From Microglena sp. YARC (lineage: Eukaryota; Chlorophyta; Chlorophyceae; Chlamydomonadales; Chlamydomonadaceae): 64,000 bases of DNA. The position numbers and the translations under genes are program-made. The notes beneath the pieces are model-generated. The model ran no database searches. It worked only from the letters and a program-made list of their open reading frames with translations, and was not told where the DNA came from. The stretch spans positions 9,472,911 through 9,536,910 of the forward strand of contig CM039467.1 in NCBI GenBank assembly GCA_022414725.1, in the 5' to 3' direction. This document shows, piece by piece, positions 31,574 to 43,085 of the stretch. The first letter of the stretch is position 1, and every line of letters begins with the position of its first letter.

Positions 31574-34567
31574 GTGGGGGACACCTACCAAAATACATTC
31601 GACAGCTCTTCCCCCTCCTCTCCCCCAGCCGTCAGTCCCTCCTCCTTCTCACCTCCTCCTCCATCACCCAGTCTCCAACAGGCAGACATTGTCGCCCCAG
31701 CCCCAATCTCACGGGACGGCAACGGCGAAGGGCCATCCAACATTGGACCCTTCCCGCCGTGCCTCACCACAACTAGCATGGGCATACTAGACATGGACTC
31801 AAGAAGCCAAGCGGTAACCCAGATAGAACCCCTGGTCAACACCACCTTGGGAGCACAGCAGCCAGAGTTCCATTGTGCGAGGAAGATTCCCACCTCTGTC
31901 TCCACAAAGAGCCCATTCCTACCCAACCACAGACAGACACACCTCTTCACCAGAGCGAGCTTTCGTGACACGTCAGAGCAATTTGCAGGATCCAATCCAC
32001 GCATGGTGAGCACAAATTGTTGTCGATCTGACGACGAGGCCTCGAGTCCTATCACAGGAGCTCCCAACATGGGGTTGCAGAAGGCAGTGCACCGTCTGCA
32101 ACCGTCAGCCCCTCGGAACATCTGGGGCGGTACCATCTACGCAACTGCCGTCTCGGAGTTGACAAATCCTGGTGACAGTTCTGATCCTGACCCGTCCTCA
32201 GACGAACCTGATGGAGGTAACCCAGCCGGTGGCAAACAACCCAGATGGTGATAATCATGTCGTGAGATGATGTTCGCCAGACATTACACTCCGGTTCGCG
32301 TAATGGCGGAAATGGCGGAAACGATGGAGGTGATGATCCCATTGACGAGGCCCCAACCCAACCTGACCCCTGAGGGTAGCGACCACTCCTCAGACAGCGG
32401 CCATACCACGACTCAGATAGTGACAATTCGATGACTTTGTGCCAATCATGCATGAACATCCAATCGGGCCCATCTTGGTATACCCATCAGAAGACAGCCT
32501 GCTATGCAAGGTGGCGATGTCAAAAGGTTGAGGCCTGCTGGCCAGACTCGAGCATTCATCGTTGACCAGCCGCAACCTTTGAGCGTGCAACGGGTGTACG
32601 ACATGACGCTCGTACGAGTCTACCCAGACTCCACCCTACACGCTGTTGAGGACACAAGGCTACATGGATCCAGCAGTCCGAGGCCTTGACTGCCAGCTCC
32701 AGATTAATGGCATCCTCCAAGTTGACGCCAAGGCACCAAAAACACCTTTGTCCCGCTTCATGGGAGGAGAAGCTTTTACACTTCTTACAGCCTAGTCAAG
32801 ACCAACCTGTCGACAGCGCTCAAGGTTACTCCATGGAAAGCCCAAGCGCTGATACTCTTGCCTCTCGACGTCTATGACCTGCAAGGCATGCTCTATCCAA
32901 CTCCTCGAATCATGAATTGGTAGCGCTTCATCAAAGTCTATAGACTTACGATACCAGGCCAGGCACCCTCACACTACGGGATGCCCTGACCAAGGCAGGA
33001 CTCTTGCTCGACACTATGTCCCCTCTTTGAGAGAAACCTATGGGTTAGAAAGGAAGGACAGTACCCCACTAGGGTACTGGTCCCTCAGGACAGCTTTACA
33101 AGCTGAACGAACCCCTCCACACCATGGAGCAGCTCTCGAATTATTGTTTCTCACCACCATGAACAGACTGATCAGAGAAGCGGAACAGGCTACTGCCAGC
33201 GCGCAGTACGAGGCAGTTTACAATGCCAGCAAAAACAAGACAGGCCAGTCGCATGGGTACCCAAACCCCCTGCTATCCTGCCCATTCATCCTGCGTCCCA
33301 ACTCTTGCCCAGACCTGGCCAAACCAGACAATGCACAAGGATCTGCACCCTTGTGCACCGTTTGCGGCCTCGGAGGACACGGGGACAGATACCTGCTTTA
33401 CCAACAACCCAGCTAATTAGCGCTGGCCCACCTGGCACCCCCAAGTCCATCCAACGGTACGACATATGGAGCGCGGCCCCTAACTCAGGGATGGTTTCGC
33501 TGCCCCTCCCGCATTTCAAACGTATTTGAAGGCAGGCACACCCTACTTCCGCACATTGCAGCAGGGAGACAGCGACCTCCCCAGCTACCTAACACCGCAA
33601 CCAAGGTGGTAACCAGGTCGTCCCCTAGGGCCACACGCAAGGGTACCAAGGTCTTACCAGGGTCAGACCCAAGGGGGGGTGGGACCAAGGCAACAACCGC
33701 CAAGGTAACTACCAAGGGCAACAACCGCCAAGGCAGCTACCATGGTAACAACCGCCAAGGGGGAACCAAGGCAACAACCGCCAAGGTGGCCACCAAGGCA
33801 ACGATCGCCAAGGAGGTTTACCGTCGCGACAACCAGCAACAGCACCAACGTCAGGAGACAGTGATGGCACTCCAGCAACAAGCTGCACACCATGAACAGG
33901 CTTATGCACGACACAGTTTGGTGCTATTCGCCAACAGTTTGCCAGATTTGACAGCAGGCGCTCAGCGCCCCTCTCACCCGCACGACACTCACAGTCGGGA
34001 TAACCAACCACTGCGGATTGAGGCAGCACCTCCAGCCAACAACGGACCGCCAGAACCTGACTGGTACAGCCCGGCCATGGTGGTTAGCTTTGCACAGGCC
34101 CCAGGGACCCTGACGCAAGCCCAATCACAGGCTATGTATACGCCAACCTACAATCCTGCCACCTCAGCACATCCGCCATCCCTTTGCCTGGCGCCCAACA
34201 GCACAACAAGACTGTCACCAGGGCCCAGCATCAAGCTACAACAACTCTCCTCATGGACGAGATAACCGTCCTGAAAAAGGACATGGAGCTGGTCCTCCGA
34301 GAAATACAAAACCTGCACGAGTTCAATCGAGCTCTGCAAGTTAGGGCTACAGCCGTGGAGACCGCACAACGTGCACGGTTTGTGTCCACAGACCCGGTGC
34401 AAACATTTGTCCATGATTACACTCGCTCAGGCCACTTGAGCCAAGCAACCGCAACCCTGTTTACAAGGCACGGAACCTACTACGGGGTACCATACCTGGC
34501 CAACCTGTCCCAACAGACAAGCCTCTCCATCAGGTCTGCGGCTGGCTCCTCCGCTGGAATCTGCTGA
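31574..34567 (+). pseudogene. gag: Gag-like region of the Ty3/gypsy-type element (broken)
   Basis: Successive frames give a P/S-rich N-terminus (31574-32251), then a fragment with LYQQPS and CTVCGLGGHGDRY (33027-33416). That fragment fits the start of a C-x2-C-x4-H-x4-C zinc knuckle; the final cysteine is recovered only by a one-base shift (TGCTTT). A basic segment with repeated GNNRQG (33606-34265) follows. Then comes a helical stretch LLMDEITVLKKDMELVLREI (34184-34567) that may be a coiled coil. The order capsid-like, knuckle, basic tail suits Gag, but at least four lesions are present. Confidence 0.55.
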
Positions 34568-35234
34568 TGATCTTAGTCGACACAAGGTAGCGGCCTAGAT
34601 TTTCTGTCTCAGTCCACCGCCGATTCCCGGGCTACGCAACAACAGCTTGCAACCACAGGACGGTGGCCTTCAACGACCAGAAGAACTCCCTGACTCAGGA
34701 AGTCAGCGTGCGGTCGTCTTCTGCAGCACTACGCCGCATGAAATCACCGTCTGGGCGACCTTCGTCATCGCCCCGAACAACAGCATCTCGACGTGCTATT
34801 GGTACACCACTGTTGTCTCTGCCCAGGCATTTCTGCCCTACCAGACCTATCACAACAAAAACTTACACTTTCAGGCCTAATCTCCATTTACCGAGTGCAT
34901 TATCCACTGATGAGTTTCACAATCTCACCGTGGACTTACCCCTTTAAACCCATTCACAGCTCAAGGCAGAGCGTTGCCGTGCTAGGTACTAAGTCTCGTG
35001 CCAGAGATGGCACAACTGCCTCAAGTACAAGCTGCTGACCGCCCGCGTTCTCATAAGACGACATGGCCCAGACGGTGATGGTCTGGCTCCTGTCCCCACT
35101 TTCGTCGTGAACAGCTGGTCGACTCCTCATTTGACGAAGAAAGGAGAGGGAAACTGGAGCCAATTGGGCGTGTACGCTGCGCACCTACTCCCGCAGGACG
35201 GCCCAATGGTTGATAGCCCCAGCCCAGGAAGTCC

Positions 35235-36047
35235 ATGCTCATGACGACATCCAGCCCATTACCAGTCTACGACGAGGCAACACTCACGTGGACCCTCTCT
35301 GGCGTGCCTCCTGAGGAACCCCAAACTCGTGCTCACATACGAGCACCTGACAATCCTAGGGCATGGCACAACGCCCGAGTCGCCATCCCTGACCACCCCT
35401 CCAGCGCCGTGATACACAGGCTCTCCACCCCAGACGGGAAGGTATCCCAGGCCCCTCCTCAAGTCAACTACAGAGTTCGACAACCAGTGTGGGTCCACTT
35501 TGACAGTGCACACCAAGTACAACGGCAGTCCTGCTCCGTTAAAGCATATTACTTCGCCAACTCAGTGGTAGATGAGACCCTGGCGGTCCGATTCTTCCTG
35601 CTGTTCGCGCCAGTGCTCGCAGCCCTCATGAGAGAGCAAAACATCGTCGCCCAGTCCGTCCTCAACCGAGACTGGGACTTGCGAACAGTACTTGACGCGT
35701 ACCAGCTTGCCATGGCATCTCGTATGGTTCGCAGATCCGTCCTCATTATGACACCAGCGTCTGCTGACGCCATCGAGAACTTTGCCTGGCCACATAGCCG
35801 CCGCTCCAGTCCAGTCTTCAGAGGGAGACCTCTTCTTGCTGACTATATGAATCATTTGATCCATATGGACCAAGCGGCAGTGCTCGTGTATAGCCCCAAC
35901 ACATTCCCAGGCGGATACCGCCGCTATGGAGAGTTGGATGAAACTCACACTCCATACACCGTAACGGAGCAACCGCCCTCCACCAGGTCATGCAGAGGAG
36001 GGACTACTCGCCTCAACCGTCCACTACCTGCTGGGACAACAACCTGA
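35235..36047 (+). CDS. unrecognised 270-residue frame between Gag and RT
   Basis: An uninterrupted frame starts ATG 35235 and includes VNYRVRQPVWVHFDSAHQVQ, ETLAVRFFLLFAPVLAALMR, LDAYQLAMASRMVRRSVLIM and LLADYMNHLIHMDQAAVLVY. It looks folded and helical rather than low-complexity. It sits where Ty3/gypsy elements normally have protease, but I see no D-T/S-G motif. It could be an extra domain of this lineage, part of Gag, or a captured host sequence. The flanking frames are broken, so the intact length is notable. Confidence 0.5.
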   Translation: MLMTTSSPLPVYDEATLTWTLSGVPPEEPQTRAHIRAPDNPRAWHNARVAIPDHPSSAVIHRLSTPDGKVSQAPPQVNYRVRQPVWVHFDSAHQVQRQSCSVKAYYFANSVVDETLAVRFFLLFAPVLAALMREQNIVAQSVLNRDWDLRTVLDAYQLAMASRMVRRSVLIMTPASADAIENFAWPHSRRSSPVFRGRPLLADYMNHLIHMDQAAVLVYSPNTFPGGYRRYGELDETHTPYTVTEQPPSTRSCRGGTTRLNRPLPAGTTT

Positions 36048-38064
36048 CCATCCTATGGCAGGGAACCAGCCAGGCCGCGATCCACATCCAGCCTTCTGCC
36101 TAGCTCTCCTTCAAACAGCAGCAGCCACCCTAGCAGCAATGGGTGCACATGCACCCGCCCAGATTACCAGTACCGTCTACCGACAACAGGCGAAACACTA
36201 GATCAGGACACCCTCTGTGCGGAGTACGTGAGAGTATGCTCACAACTCTCCACGTAAGGCCATCAGTTGTACATGCAGAGCATCATGCCACTCAGCATTT
36301 GGCTGGAAACAGAGCCCTCTTTTGCAGGTTTATCTCAGACGTCTGTCGTACCACTTCACACGTGACTCACGCTTCGCATCCAACGCCTGCGATGCAGTCT
36401 CCGACTCTAGAGTCTGGATACTCAACCCCATGTCTGAGGCAGCCACAGCAGCTGAGAACGGTGAACATTCTTCTACCATGGATCGGTAGGCACCCCTTAC
36501 AAAGGGTGCCCAACGCATCCCACCTCCCGCCCCACATGGGATCCCAAAGCGTTCACAGCCCCCATCGACTTCATGATGGATCTGCTACGCTATTTCCCTC
36601 ACCTGCGCCGTGAAACTCCATTTGCTATGTCAGCCATTCAGGTTCTCCCATACCAACTGGGCGTACGTCTATGTGATCCTGCTCATGCACATGGTTTGAG
36701 CACGGCTTCAGCCTGGACGAGTACAAATACGAGGTCAACAGGACGGTTCACTGTACTCCGGCTGTGCGGACACCCTCTACAGAGAACTCGACGGCGTTGA
36801 AAACTGGACTTCCATCCACACCTGGGGCAAAGAAGAAGGTCTGCCCATCAGAGTCTCCATCAGCAAACAAAAGCCTGGGACCTTGATCGCACCTACTGCA
36901 TGCCCCAGGACATCCCGTCACTCCAACCTGACGCACTACCCTGACTGTCCCCGAGGGGGGCCATCTACCCTGCACCGGACGCTAGCCTGCGTGTTCTCCC
37001 AACCACCAGAGTTAACCCTCCAGCAAGGGCTCAAGAAGAGATCCACCTCCTAGCAGCCGACAGGGATATGGCTAGGTACCACCAGAACCCTGCCAAGCCA
37101 CAGCAACAGCTGACCCCAGGAACACTCTATGGCGAAGACGTCAACCCAGTCAACGTCTATGACCTCCTCCCAATGCCAGAGCCATTGAATGCAGAGACTC
37201 ACCCCACTCGGCCACCTCTTAGATTCGAACCCTCTGACAGATTCTTCACTGTGGAAGAAGAAGAGCGATGCTGCAACCACAACCCACACGGCTATGTGGC
37301 ACCCCCTGATATCAGCATCCACCCATCCTCTATCTTGGTCATCACCCAAGTGCCTACACCAAGCCCTCCCTGATATCCAGCCCCAATACCCAGATGATTG
37401 GGGCAACAACAACAACTCAGACGAGGAGGTCAGCATGTAATCTGAGACAACAGACACCGATGAAGCAGAAGACGGTGCCTTCCTCATGCAAGCACACGCA
37501 TGATAAATCAGCCCATCACCTGACACCATCCCCCGTCATGATGGGCATTCTGCCATCCAAAATAGACCACTGCGTAGACAGTGATTCTCAGCCAGCGAGA
37601 TCCAAGACTTCTTCACCAACCGGTTTGACGACGTTGACTGGAGACCAGGCAATGACTTTCTTTGAGAGTCAAGCTTTAACTTATGCTGCCGCACCTGCTT
37701 GCGTCTTGCCATCGGGGATCCTCAGGGTAGCAGCACCCCTGTCGGACTACCACCGGCCGCATCGCTTCTTTCCAGGCCGTCTGCAAAGCCTGGCCAGCTG
37801 TTTAAAATCATATGGACCCCAACTTCCTGCAAGAAGGCATCAACAACAGCATGCCAGACGGGGCGGTCCACCCAACCCCGACCGAGGCGCCATCCATCCA
37901 GACTGTGACCTCTTCATCGGACACCACAGAGATGGCACAGAGGCTGAGCGCTCTGAAATGGCCGCCATGCTTAATAAGTATACCGCAGCGGTGGCACGCA
38001 CTATGGAGGATCTACGTGAGGGGTACAAAGGCTGTGTTACCCCCCTAGATTATCAAGAAGGACA
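36048..38064 (+). pseudogene. broken linker region between the 270-aa frame and RT
   Basis: Short frames in plus orientation continue the element, for example GEDVNPVNVYDLLPMPEPLN at about 37127-37186 and MAAMLNKYTAAVARTMEDLR at about 37957-38016, in different frames. The latter leads directly into the RT frame. Protease was looked for and not found. Confidence 0.45.
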
Positions 38065-39410
38065 ATGACAAGCAAGCCTTCACCAAGCCCCTACCGCAAG
38101 CCTCCCATAGAGAAGCTCGCCCAAGACAAAGTCTGCGCAGAACTGCCGATGCTGCACTTCATTGAGCCAGCCCCTTCTGCACCACACGCAGCCAACGCAG
38201 TGGTCGCCTTGAAGAAAGGACCTGATGGCCAGTACACCGCGAATAGGGTGTGCTACAACTACAAAGCCATCAACCTCCTGACCAAGGACATGCATACTGG
38301 TTACCCAGTCGCACAGGAGTTGTTTCAAGACCTACGAGACGCACAGTGGTTTACACGGGTCGACCTACGATCTGGCTTCTACCAAGTCCACCTTGCAGAG
38401 GCATCCCAGGATTTTTCAGCCTTCTGGTGGGACAAGCAGCTATACCGTTTTAAGCGCTTCCCATTCGGCCTCAAGCAGGCCCCCGCATACTTCCAGAAAG
38501 TCATGGAGACTGAACTGGGCAATCCAAACGGGGCCTATTAAAATTCTGAAAGGTGTTCATCGATGACATCCTCATCCATAGCGCCACCTTTGCAGAGCAC
38601 ATCCGGCACGTGGAAGCCGTGCTACAGTGCCTTATCGAGGTTGGTCTCCGCATCCACCCTGATAAATCCTGCTTTGCGCTGGACGCCGTGGACTTCCTGG
38701 GCTTTGACGTCAGCAACCACGGTCTCACCCCCCAGCAGGCCAAGGTGCAGGCTATCAAGGACCTGCCATACCCAGCCAACCTGAAAGACTTAAAAACAGT
38801 CCTTGGTAAGCTGCGCTACTACGGCTGCTTCTGTGAAAAATTTTCTGCCATCGCCAGACCCCTCAATGACCTCACAAAGGCTGACGACAAATGGACTTGG
38901 GGGCCTGAGCAGGCAGCCGCTATGGACAAGATCCGCGGGCTCATCAGCACACCAGGCAAGGTCTTGCGCAGATTCAACGTCGAAGCACGCACTCTCATCC
39001 ATTGTGACTGGAGCAAGCATGGACTGGGAGCAGTACTCGGCCAGGTGGACGCAGAAGGTTTGGAGTACCTCGTAGCTTGCGCCAGTCGCAGCCTCAACAA
39101 ACATGAAGCAGAGTACAGCAGCTTCAAAGGGGAAATGCTTGCAGCCTGCTGGGCCTGCAAGATCTTCAGAGTCTACGTCTTAGGACTCCATTTTACCCTC
39201 GTCACTGACCACCAGCCACTGCTCTGGATGTTCTCCAACTCCAACGTCACAGGCGCCATCGCACGATGGGCGTGCATGATGCAGTCCTTTGACTTCGACA
39301 TCATGCACAAGACCTGGTGCCGCAGCATGGTGGTAATGCTGATGCTCTCTCGACTTTCCAACCCCAAGACAGGAAGACAACACAGGGGCCCGCATCGACC
39401 TGGACGCTGA
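38065..39410 (+). pseudogene. pol: reverse transcriptase-RNase H of Ty3/gypsy type (frameshifted)
   Basis: Frame 38065-38541 has RT motifs FTRVDLRSGFYQV (catalytic aspartate) and FPFGLKQAPAYFQKVM. It stops at GAY* just before motif C. Motif C, FIDDILIHS, opens the next frame at 38553, so one frameshift lies between 38530 and 38553. The usual Y/F-x-D-D is present as FIDD. The connection (FLGFDVSNHGLTPQQAKVQA, LKTVLGKLRYYGCF) leads to RNase H with HCDWSKHGLGAVL, SFKGEMLAACWA and VTDHQPLLWMF. The ADALS end motif at about 39335-39350 appears only after another shift (GNADALS). A further shift gives GARIDLDADLYAAFPAVPY to about 39450. Catalytic residues are otherwise kept, so decay is recent or partly artefactual. 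Confidence 0.9.
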
Positions 39411-39531
39411 CCTCTATGCCGCTTTCCCTGCAGTCCCTTACATCACCCACAACCCTCTGACTCTGACCTTGGGATGTACAGTGGATGCAGTCCTCCAAGT
39501 GCGTGGTTTGGTTGCTCAAACTCAGTGGTAA

Positions 39532-39950
39532 CAGCTAATGCACCCTTAACACCCATCTAGCCGTGTCAGCCATGTAACCAAGTTAAATCAAGATGACAAG
39601 GAAGATTGTGAAAGCATCCATCACTTTTTTCAGGCCATGCCGAGATTGCCGGCACATGGGTGGCCAACTGGCCACAAGCAAGGATATCCATCATTATGGG
39701 TGGAAATGACAAATACCTTACATTATTATGCATTCAAAATGGTGAGACACTGAGACAATGGCAGAAAGATTACATGAAGAATTATAATGTGTGATGAACA
39801 CTCCTCTCTTCAACATTAAAATGTATGAGCGAGAAAACCCGGGAAAAAATCACAATGCAATGGGGTTTCCTCCCGAATTGACTGAATCAATCAAATCTTA
39901 TAGCCCACAACTTCATCAAAGGAAACTACACTTCATGGTCTTAGTATACC
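39532..39950. other. no gene seen
   Basis: AT-rich unique sequence after the retroelement coding end. No LTR terminus is recognisable. Confidence 0.5.
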
Positions 39951-40205
39951 ATATATAACATGCATTTCCGCATGTGCAAGTTACATAACTGCCATACATC
40001 ACATGCATTTCCGCATGTGCAAGTTTACATAACTGCCATACATCACATGCATTTCAGCATGTGCAAGTTTACATAACTGCTGTACATCACATGCATTTCA
40101 GCATGTGCAAGTTGACATAACTGATGTACATCACATGCATTTCAGCACGTACCGTACATATATATACCCTGCATTACAGCATGTACCATACATAACATGG
40201 ATTTC
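39951..40205 (+). repeat. ~50-bp tandem repeat, five copies
   Basis: Units of CATGCATTTCCGCATGTGCA, AGTTTACATAACTGCCATACAT and CA repeat from about 39959. Later copies replace CCGC with CAGC. CATGCATTT...GCATG within each unit is partly palindromic. Confidence 0.88.
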
Positions 40206-40527
40206 AGCCTGCGCATGTTTACAGGTAGCTTACTAATCTGAGTGATTTAACCAGCCGAAGCATAGCTGAAGCCTCTGGTGCATTTTTGTTACCATATGTC
40301 TGTAGTTACATGCCAGGTTTAACCAAAAAGCCAAATAGGCTAAAGGGACTTGCCCAGCCATGATATATAGAGGGGCAAAAACGATAACAAAACACTGATG
40401 CAGGGTAATTCAGGTTTGGCTCAAGGATAGGGAAAGGGAGCTGCCTAGAAGCTGCTATGCGAAGCCCAAAAAATAAACAGTAGTGGTGATCAATGATGAT
40501 ACTGTATGCGACTATTATTACCAGGGC
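40206..40527. other. no gene seen
   Basis: Unique AT-rich sequence without supported features. Confidence 0.45.
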
Positions 40528-40692
40528 AATTCAAAGCGCGCGCTTTTGCGCTTTTGAGCGCTGACTTTTTGACCCTCTCTGCGCTTCAAGCGCAGTTTTT
40601 TGCAAACCCCTGTGGGCGCAGCAAGCAATTTTTGCGTTTTTTGCACTACAAAGCGCAGTTTTTTTGGTTTCAAGTGCGCTAAAGCGCTGGCC
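40528..40692. repeat. dense cluster of AAGCGC/GCGCTT motifs
   Basis: In ~165 bp the palindromic core GCGC, often as AAAGCGC, GCGCTT or AAGCGCAG, occurs about a dozen times on both strands, interspersed with T runs. It can fold into several alternative hairpins. It lies 140-300 bp downstream of the gene B stop codon (minus strand). Confidence 0.7.
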
Positions 40693-40832
40693 AATTTGGC
40701 CATTTGAAGTACCGTGCACTGATGACCTGAACACCAAACAAGCGTTTTACCGACGGAGGCTCTGAATTCGTGCTACAGTGGCATGCATGCTTTGTCAAGG
40801 GCACCACCCCATTTTGCTCCGTCATTGATTCG

Positions 40833-41495
40833 TTATAATGTGTAGGCATAGATTGGGCTCTTGATGACAATAGTGTGCCCTACGGGCACAATCACATTTT
40901 TGCACAGCTGCATGGTAACTGGGGTCAACGTCGTCTTGTCACCCAATTGTGACCAGGGCACAACATAGGTGAGTGTTACCAAGGCCTGCGCACCATTTAC
41001 CGTAAGCGGATGGCATTCATCCTTGTTCACCGAGCACTTGGCCTGTGGAATAGATGCTGCGGCGACCCATTTTGCACCACCTCCAATACCTCCACGAGTA
41101 ACACCTGCCTTTAATGTGAAACCTACCTCCAACTCCCTGCGGTTGGGGTCATGAATGACACTAGCATTGAGGCGGTGAGTTGACTTGTTGTCAATCTTTA
41201 CTTTGCCAGGTTCGCCTGTGCTTATAATTTGAAACCGAGGTGAATCCAGTGCCTTGTACACTTTGACACACAAGGGCTCCAGATTTTCACTTTCGAGGAA
41301 CGAAGCGCCAAGAATGTTCAAGACATCTTTTAGATTATCTCTGGTTGGTAATTTCCCCTTGCTTTTGTTGCTCTGGACTCGTCCAAGCACTTCCTCCAGG
41401 GGCGGAATGAGCATCGCACTGCTGGCAATGATCTGTTTGACCTTCTCCAGAGAAATCTCAAGATCAATACTCGCGTCATCTTCTTCGGGATAGAC
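40833..41495 (-). CDS. gene B terminal exon, unrecognised 220-residue C-terminus
   Basis: On the minus strand an acceptor CCCTGCAG precedes GTCTATCCCG, which opens in phase 0. The exon encodes VYPEEDDASIDLEISLEKVK, LIPPLEEVLGRVQSNKSKGK, NLKDVLNILGASFLESENLE, a stretch with HRLNASVIHDPNRRELEVGF, and a final TIVIKSPIYAYTL before TAA at 40833-40835. Its first third is acidic and helical. The remainder alternates hydrophobic and polar residues like a beta-rich domain, with glycine-rich RGGIGGGAKW in the middle. There is no repeat or low-complexity sequence. This is the best-supported host coding exon in the window. No family is recognised. Confidence 0.8.
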   Translation of the reverse strand, partial: VYPEEDDASIDLEISLEKVKQIIASSAMLIPPLEEVLGRVQSNKSKGKLPTRDNLKDVLNILGASFLESENLEPLCVKVYKALDSPRFQIISTGEPGKVKIDNKSTHRLNASVIHDPNRRELEVGFTLKAGVTRGGIGGGAKWVAAASIPQAKCSVNKDECHPLTVNGAQALVTLTYVVPWSQLGDKTTLTPVTMQLCKNVIVPVGHTIVIKSPIYAYTL

Positions 41496-41589
41496 CTGCA
41501 GGGTATTGTGGGACTCATGTCATTGTCTATCTTTTCAAAGCAGTCCAGCCTTCAAATTAAAATGCTCCCCAGGTCTAGAAGGCGGTGCT

Positions 41590-41885
41590 CATTCGACTGA
41601 TATGTTTTGGATGATGATAATGATGATAATGATGGTGAAGGTGGTGATGGGGGTGGTGGTGATGTTTATGATGATGATGGTGGTGATGGTGATAATGATG
41701 GTGATGATAATGGTTGTGATGTTGATGTTGATGTTGATGATGGTGGTGAAGTAAAGTGTAACCTGATTATGGTGATGGTGATAGTGACGGTGATAGTGAT
41801 GATGGAGATGTTGATGATGGTGGTTGTGGTGTTGAAAGTGATAATGATGGTGACGATGGACGTGTTGATGCTTGCAACAAACAGT
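41590..41885. repeat. GATGAT/GGTGAT-type simple repeat
   Basis: Imperfect trinucleotide and hexanucleotide repeats of GAT, GGT and GTT. It lies just upstream (minus sense) of the terminal exon, in the intron. The D/V/M-rich frames across it are artefacts. Confidence 0.85.
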
Positions 41886-41954
41886 TTTTTAGCAAATAAA
41901 TTGGAAACAAAATAACAAACAGAATAACCAAAGAGATAGTCCCAAGTCCTGGCA

Positions 41955-42390
41955 AAGTCATAAGCCCAGCCATGGCTTCCCTGCTCCATTCACTTCCCTT
42001 CCACACCACACAACCCCCACCCCCACCACCACCTCACCCACCACACACACACACCTTCCCTCCTTGTCCACAACGCATCATCAGACCAGCCTGCACAGAC
42101 CTGAGCTCCCCCGAGGCCATTAGGCAAGTCAAAAGCCCAACCATGGCCTTCCTACTCCCTTCACTTCCCTTCCACACCACACCCCCACAACCACCTCACC
42201 CACCACACACCCCTCCCCTTCTTGTCCACAACGCATCATCAGACCAACCTGCACAGACCTGAGCTCCCCCGAGGCCACTAGGCATGGCATAATCCCAACC
42301 ACGGCCTCCCTGCTCCCTTCACTTCCCTTCCACACCACACATACACCACCTCCACACCACCTCCCCCACCAACACACACACCACCCTCAA
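41955..42390 (-). repeat. ~165-170-bp tandem repeat, three copies
   Basis: Units contain CCATGGC(T/C)TTCCTACTCCCT, CACTTCCCTTCCACACCACA, C-rich filler, CCACAACGCATCATCAGACC and CTGAGCTCCCCCGAGGCC. On the minus strand CTGTGCAG followed by GCTGGTCTGATGATGCG could be an acceptor with an exon edge, but no matching complete exon is certain. Confidence 0.78.
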
Positions 42391-42429
42391 ATAATACAAA
42401 TATTTTAATTTAATGTATTACAAATGTTT

Positions 42430-42810
42430 GTCGGCTCTCACCTGTGCCTAATCTGGCATGATGCGTTCATCAAGCGATATACTTATTTTTATTACATACA
42501 TACATGTTGAATATAAATATGTTATACATCTTTTAGTTTCATATATACAATATTTTGCAACTCTAACCTGAGCCTTATCTGCAATGATACGCTCATCAAG
42601 CGATATACCTATTTTAATTAAATAAATAATTGTGCGTACAAACATATACATATTTTAATTCCATATATACAATAATTTTGCGACTCTCACTGGAGGCTTA
42701 TCCGCAGTGATGCGTTCATCAAGCAATATACATATTTTGTTACATAAAAACACCTTGAATATAAATATATGAATATTTTAATTTCACGTGTACAATCATT
42801 TTGTGACTCT
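42430..42810 (-). repeat. array copying the donor side of the 42814-43083 exon (LDERIIADK)
   Basis: Three copies of CTTGATGAACGCATCATTGC-like sequence (minus strand) coding LDERIIADKxQ or LDERITADKPP lie near 42475, 42603 and 42725. Most end in the exon-like GTGAGAGT donor. They sit downstream, in gene B sense, of the complete exon that ends with the same codons. The spacers are AT-rich TACATA sequence. Confidence 0.88.
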
Positions 42811-42813
42811 CAC

Positions 42814-43083
42814 CGGAGGCTTATCTGCAATGATGCGTTCATCAAGCCATAATATGAACGTGTCCACTTCACTCCTCATCCTCTCTTGCTCCGTCACCAC
42901 CTCTTCTAGTATGGTGGCCCTAGCTGTGTGGTCATCCCTCATGCTCGCCAGGCTGGACTGGGTCTCCTCATTCACAGCTTCCATATTCTCTAGCATGGTG
43001 GCCCTAGCTGTGTGGTTGTCCTCCCTCATGCTTGCCAGGCTGGACTGGGTCTCCTCCCTCATAGCTCCCACGTTGGCCTGTAC
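42814..43083 (-). CDS. gene B exon: coiled-coil repeat (EETQSSLASMRxD)
   Basis: The 270-nt minus-strand exon lies between GTTCAG and CCTCCG|GTGAGAG and is in phase 0 at both ends. It encodes 90 residues: VQANVGAM, then two ~30-residue repeats starting EETQSSLASMRED and EETQSSLASMRDD, then VVTEQERMRSEVDTFILWLD and ERIIADKPP. The heptad-like spacing of L, M, I and V with many charged residues indicates a coiled coil. It probably contributes to a rod-like structural protein. Confidence 0.78.
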
Positions 43084-43085
43084 CT

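Larger units (their letters stand above)
31574..39531 (+). mobile_element. 3'-truncated Ty3/gypsy-type retroelement, frame-broken
   Basis: Coding fragments in plus orientation run from a P/S-rich Gag-like start through a zinc-knuckle remnant and basic region to reverse transcriptase and RNase H. Coding-like sequence ends near 39531 (VLQVRGLVAQTQW then a stop) with no integrase and no recognisable 3' LTR. Frames change many times. The RT and RNase H are of Ty3/gypsy type by motif spacing. Confidence 0.8.

Noticed and set aside
38065..39410. Endogenous pararetrovirus, because RT-RNase H lacks a following integrase
   Set aside because: RT and RNase H motifs fit Ty3/gypsy, no movement or coat protein signature is seen, and truncation is the simpler explanation.
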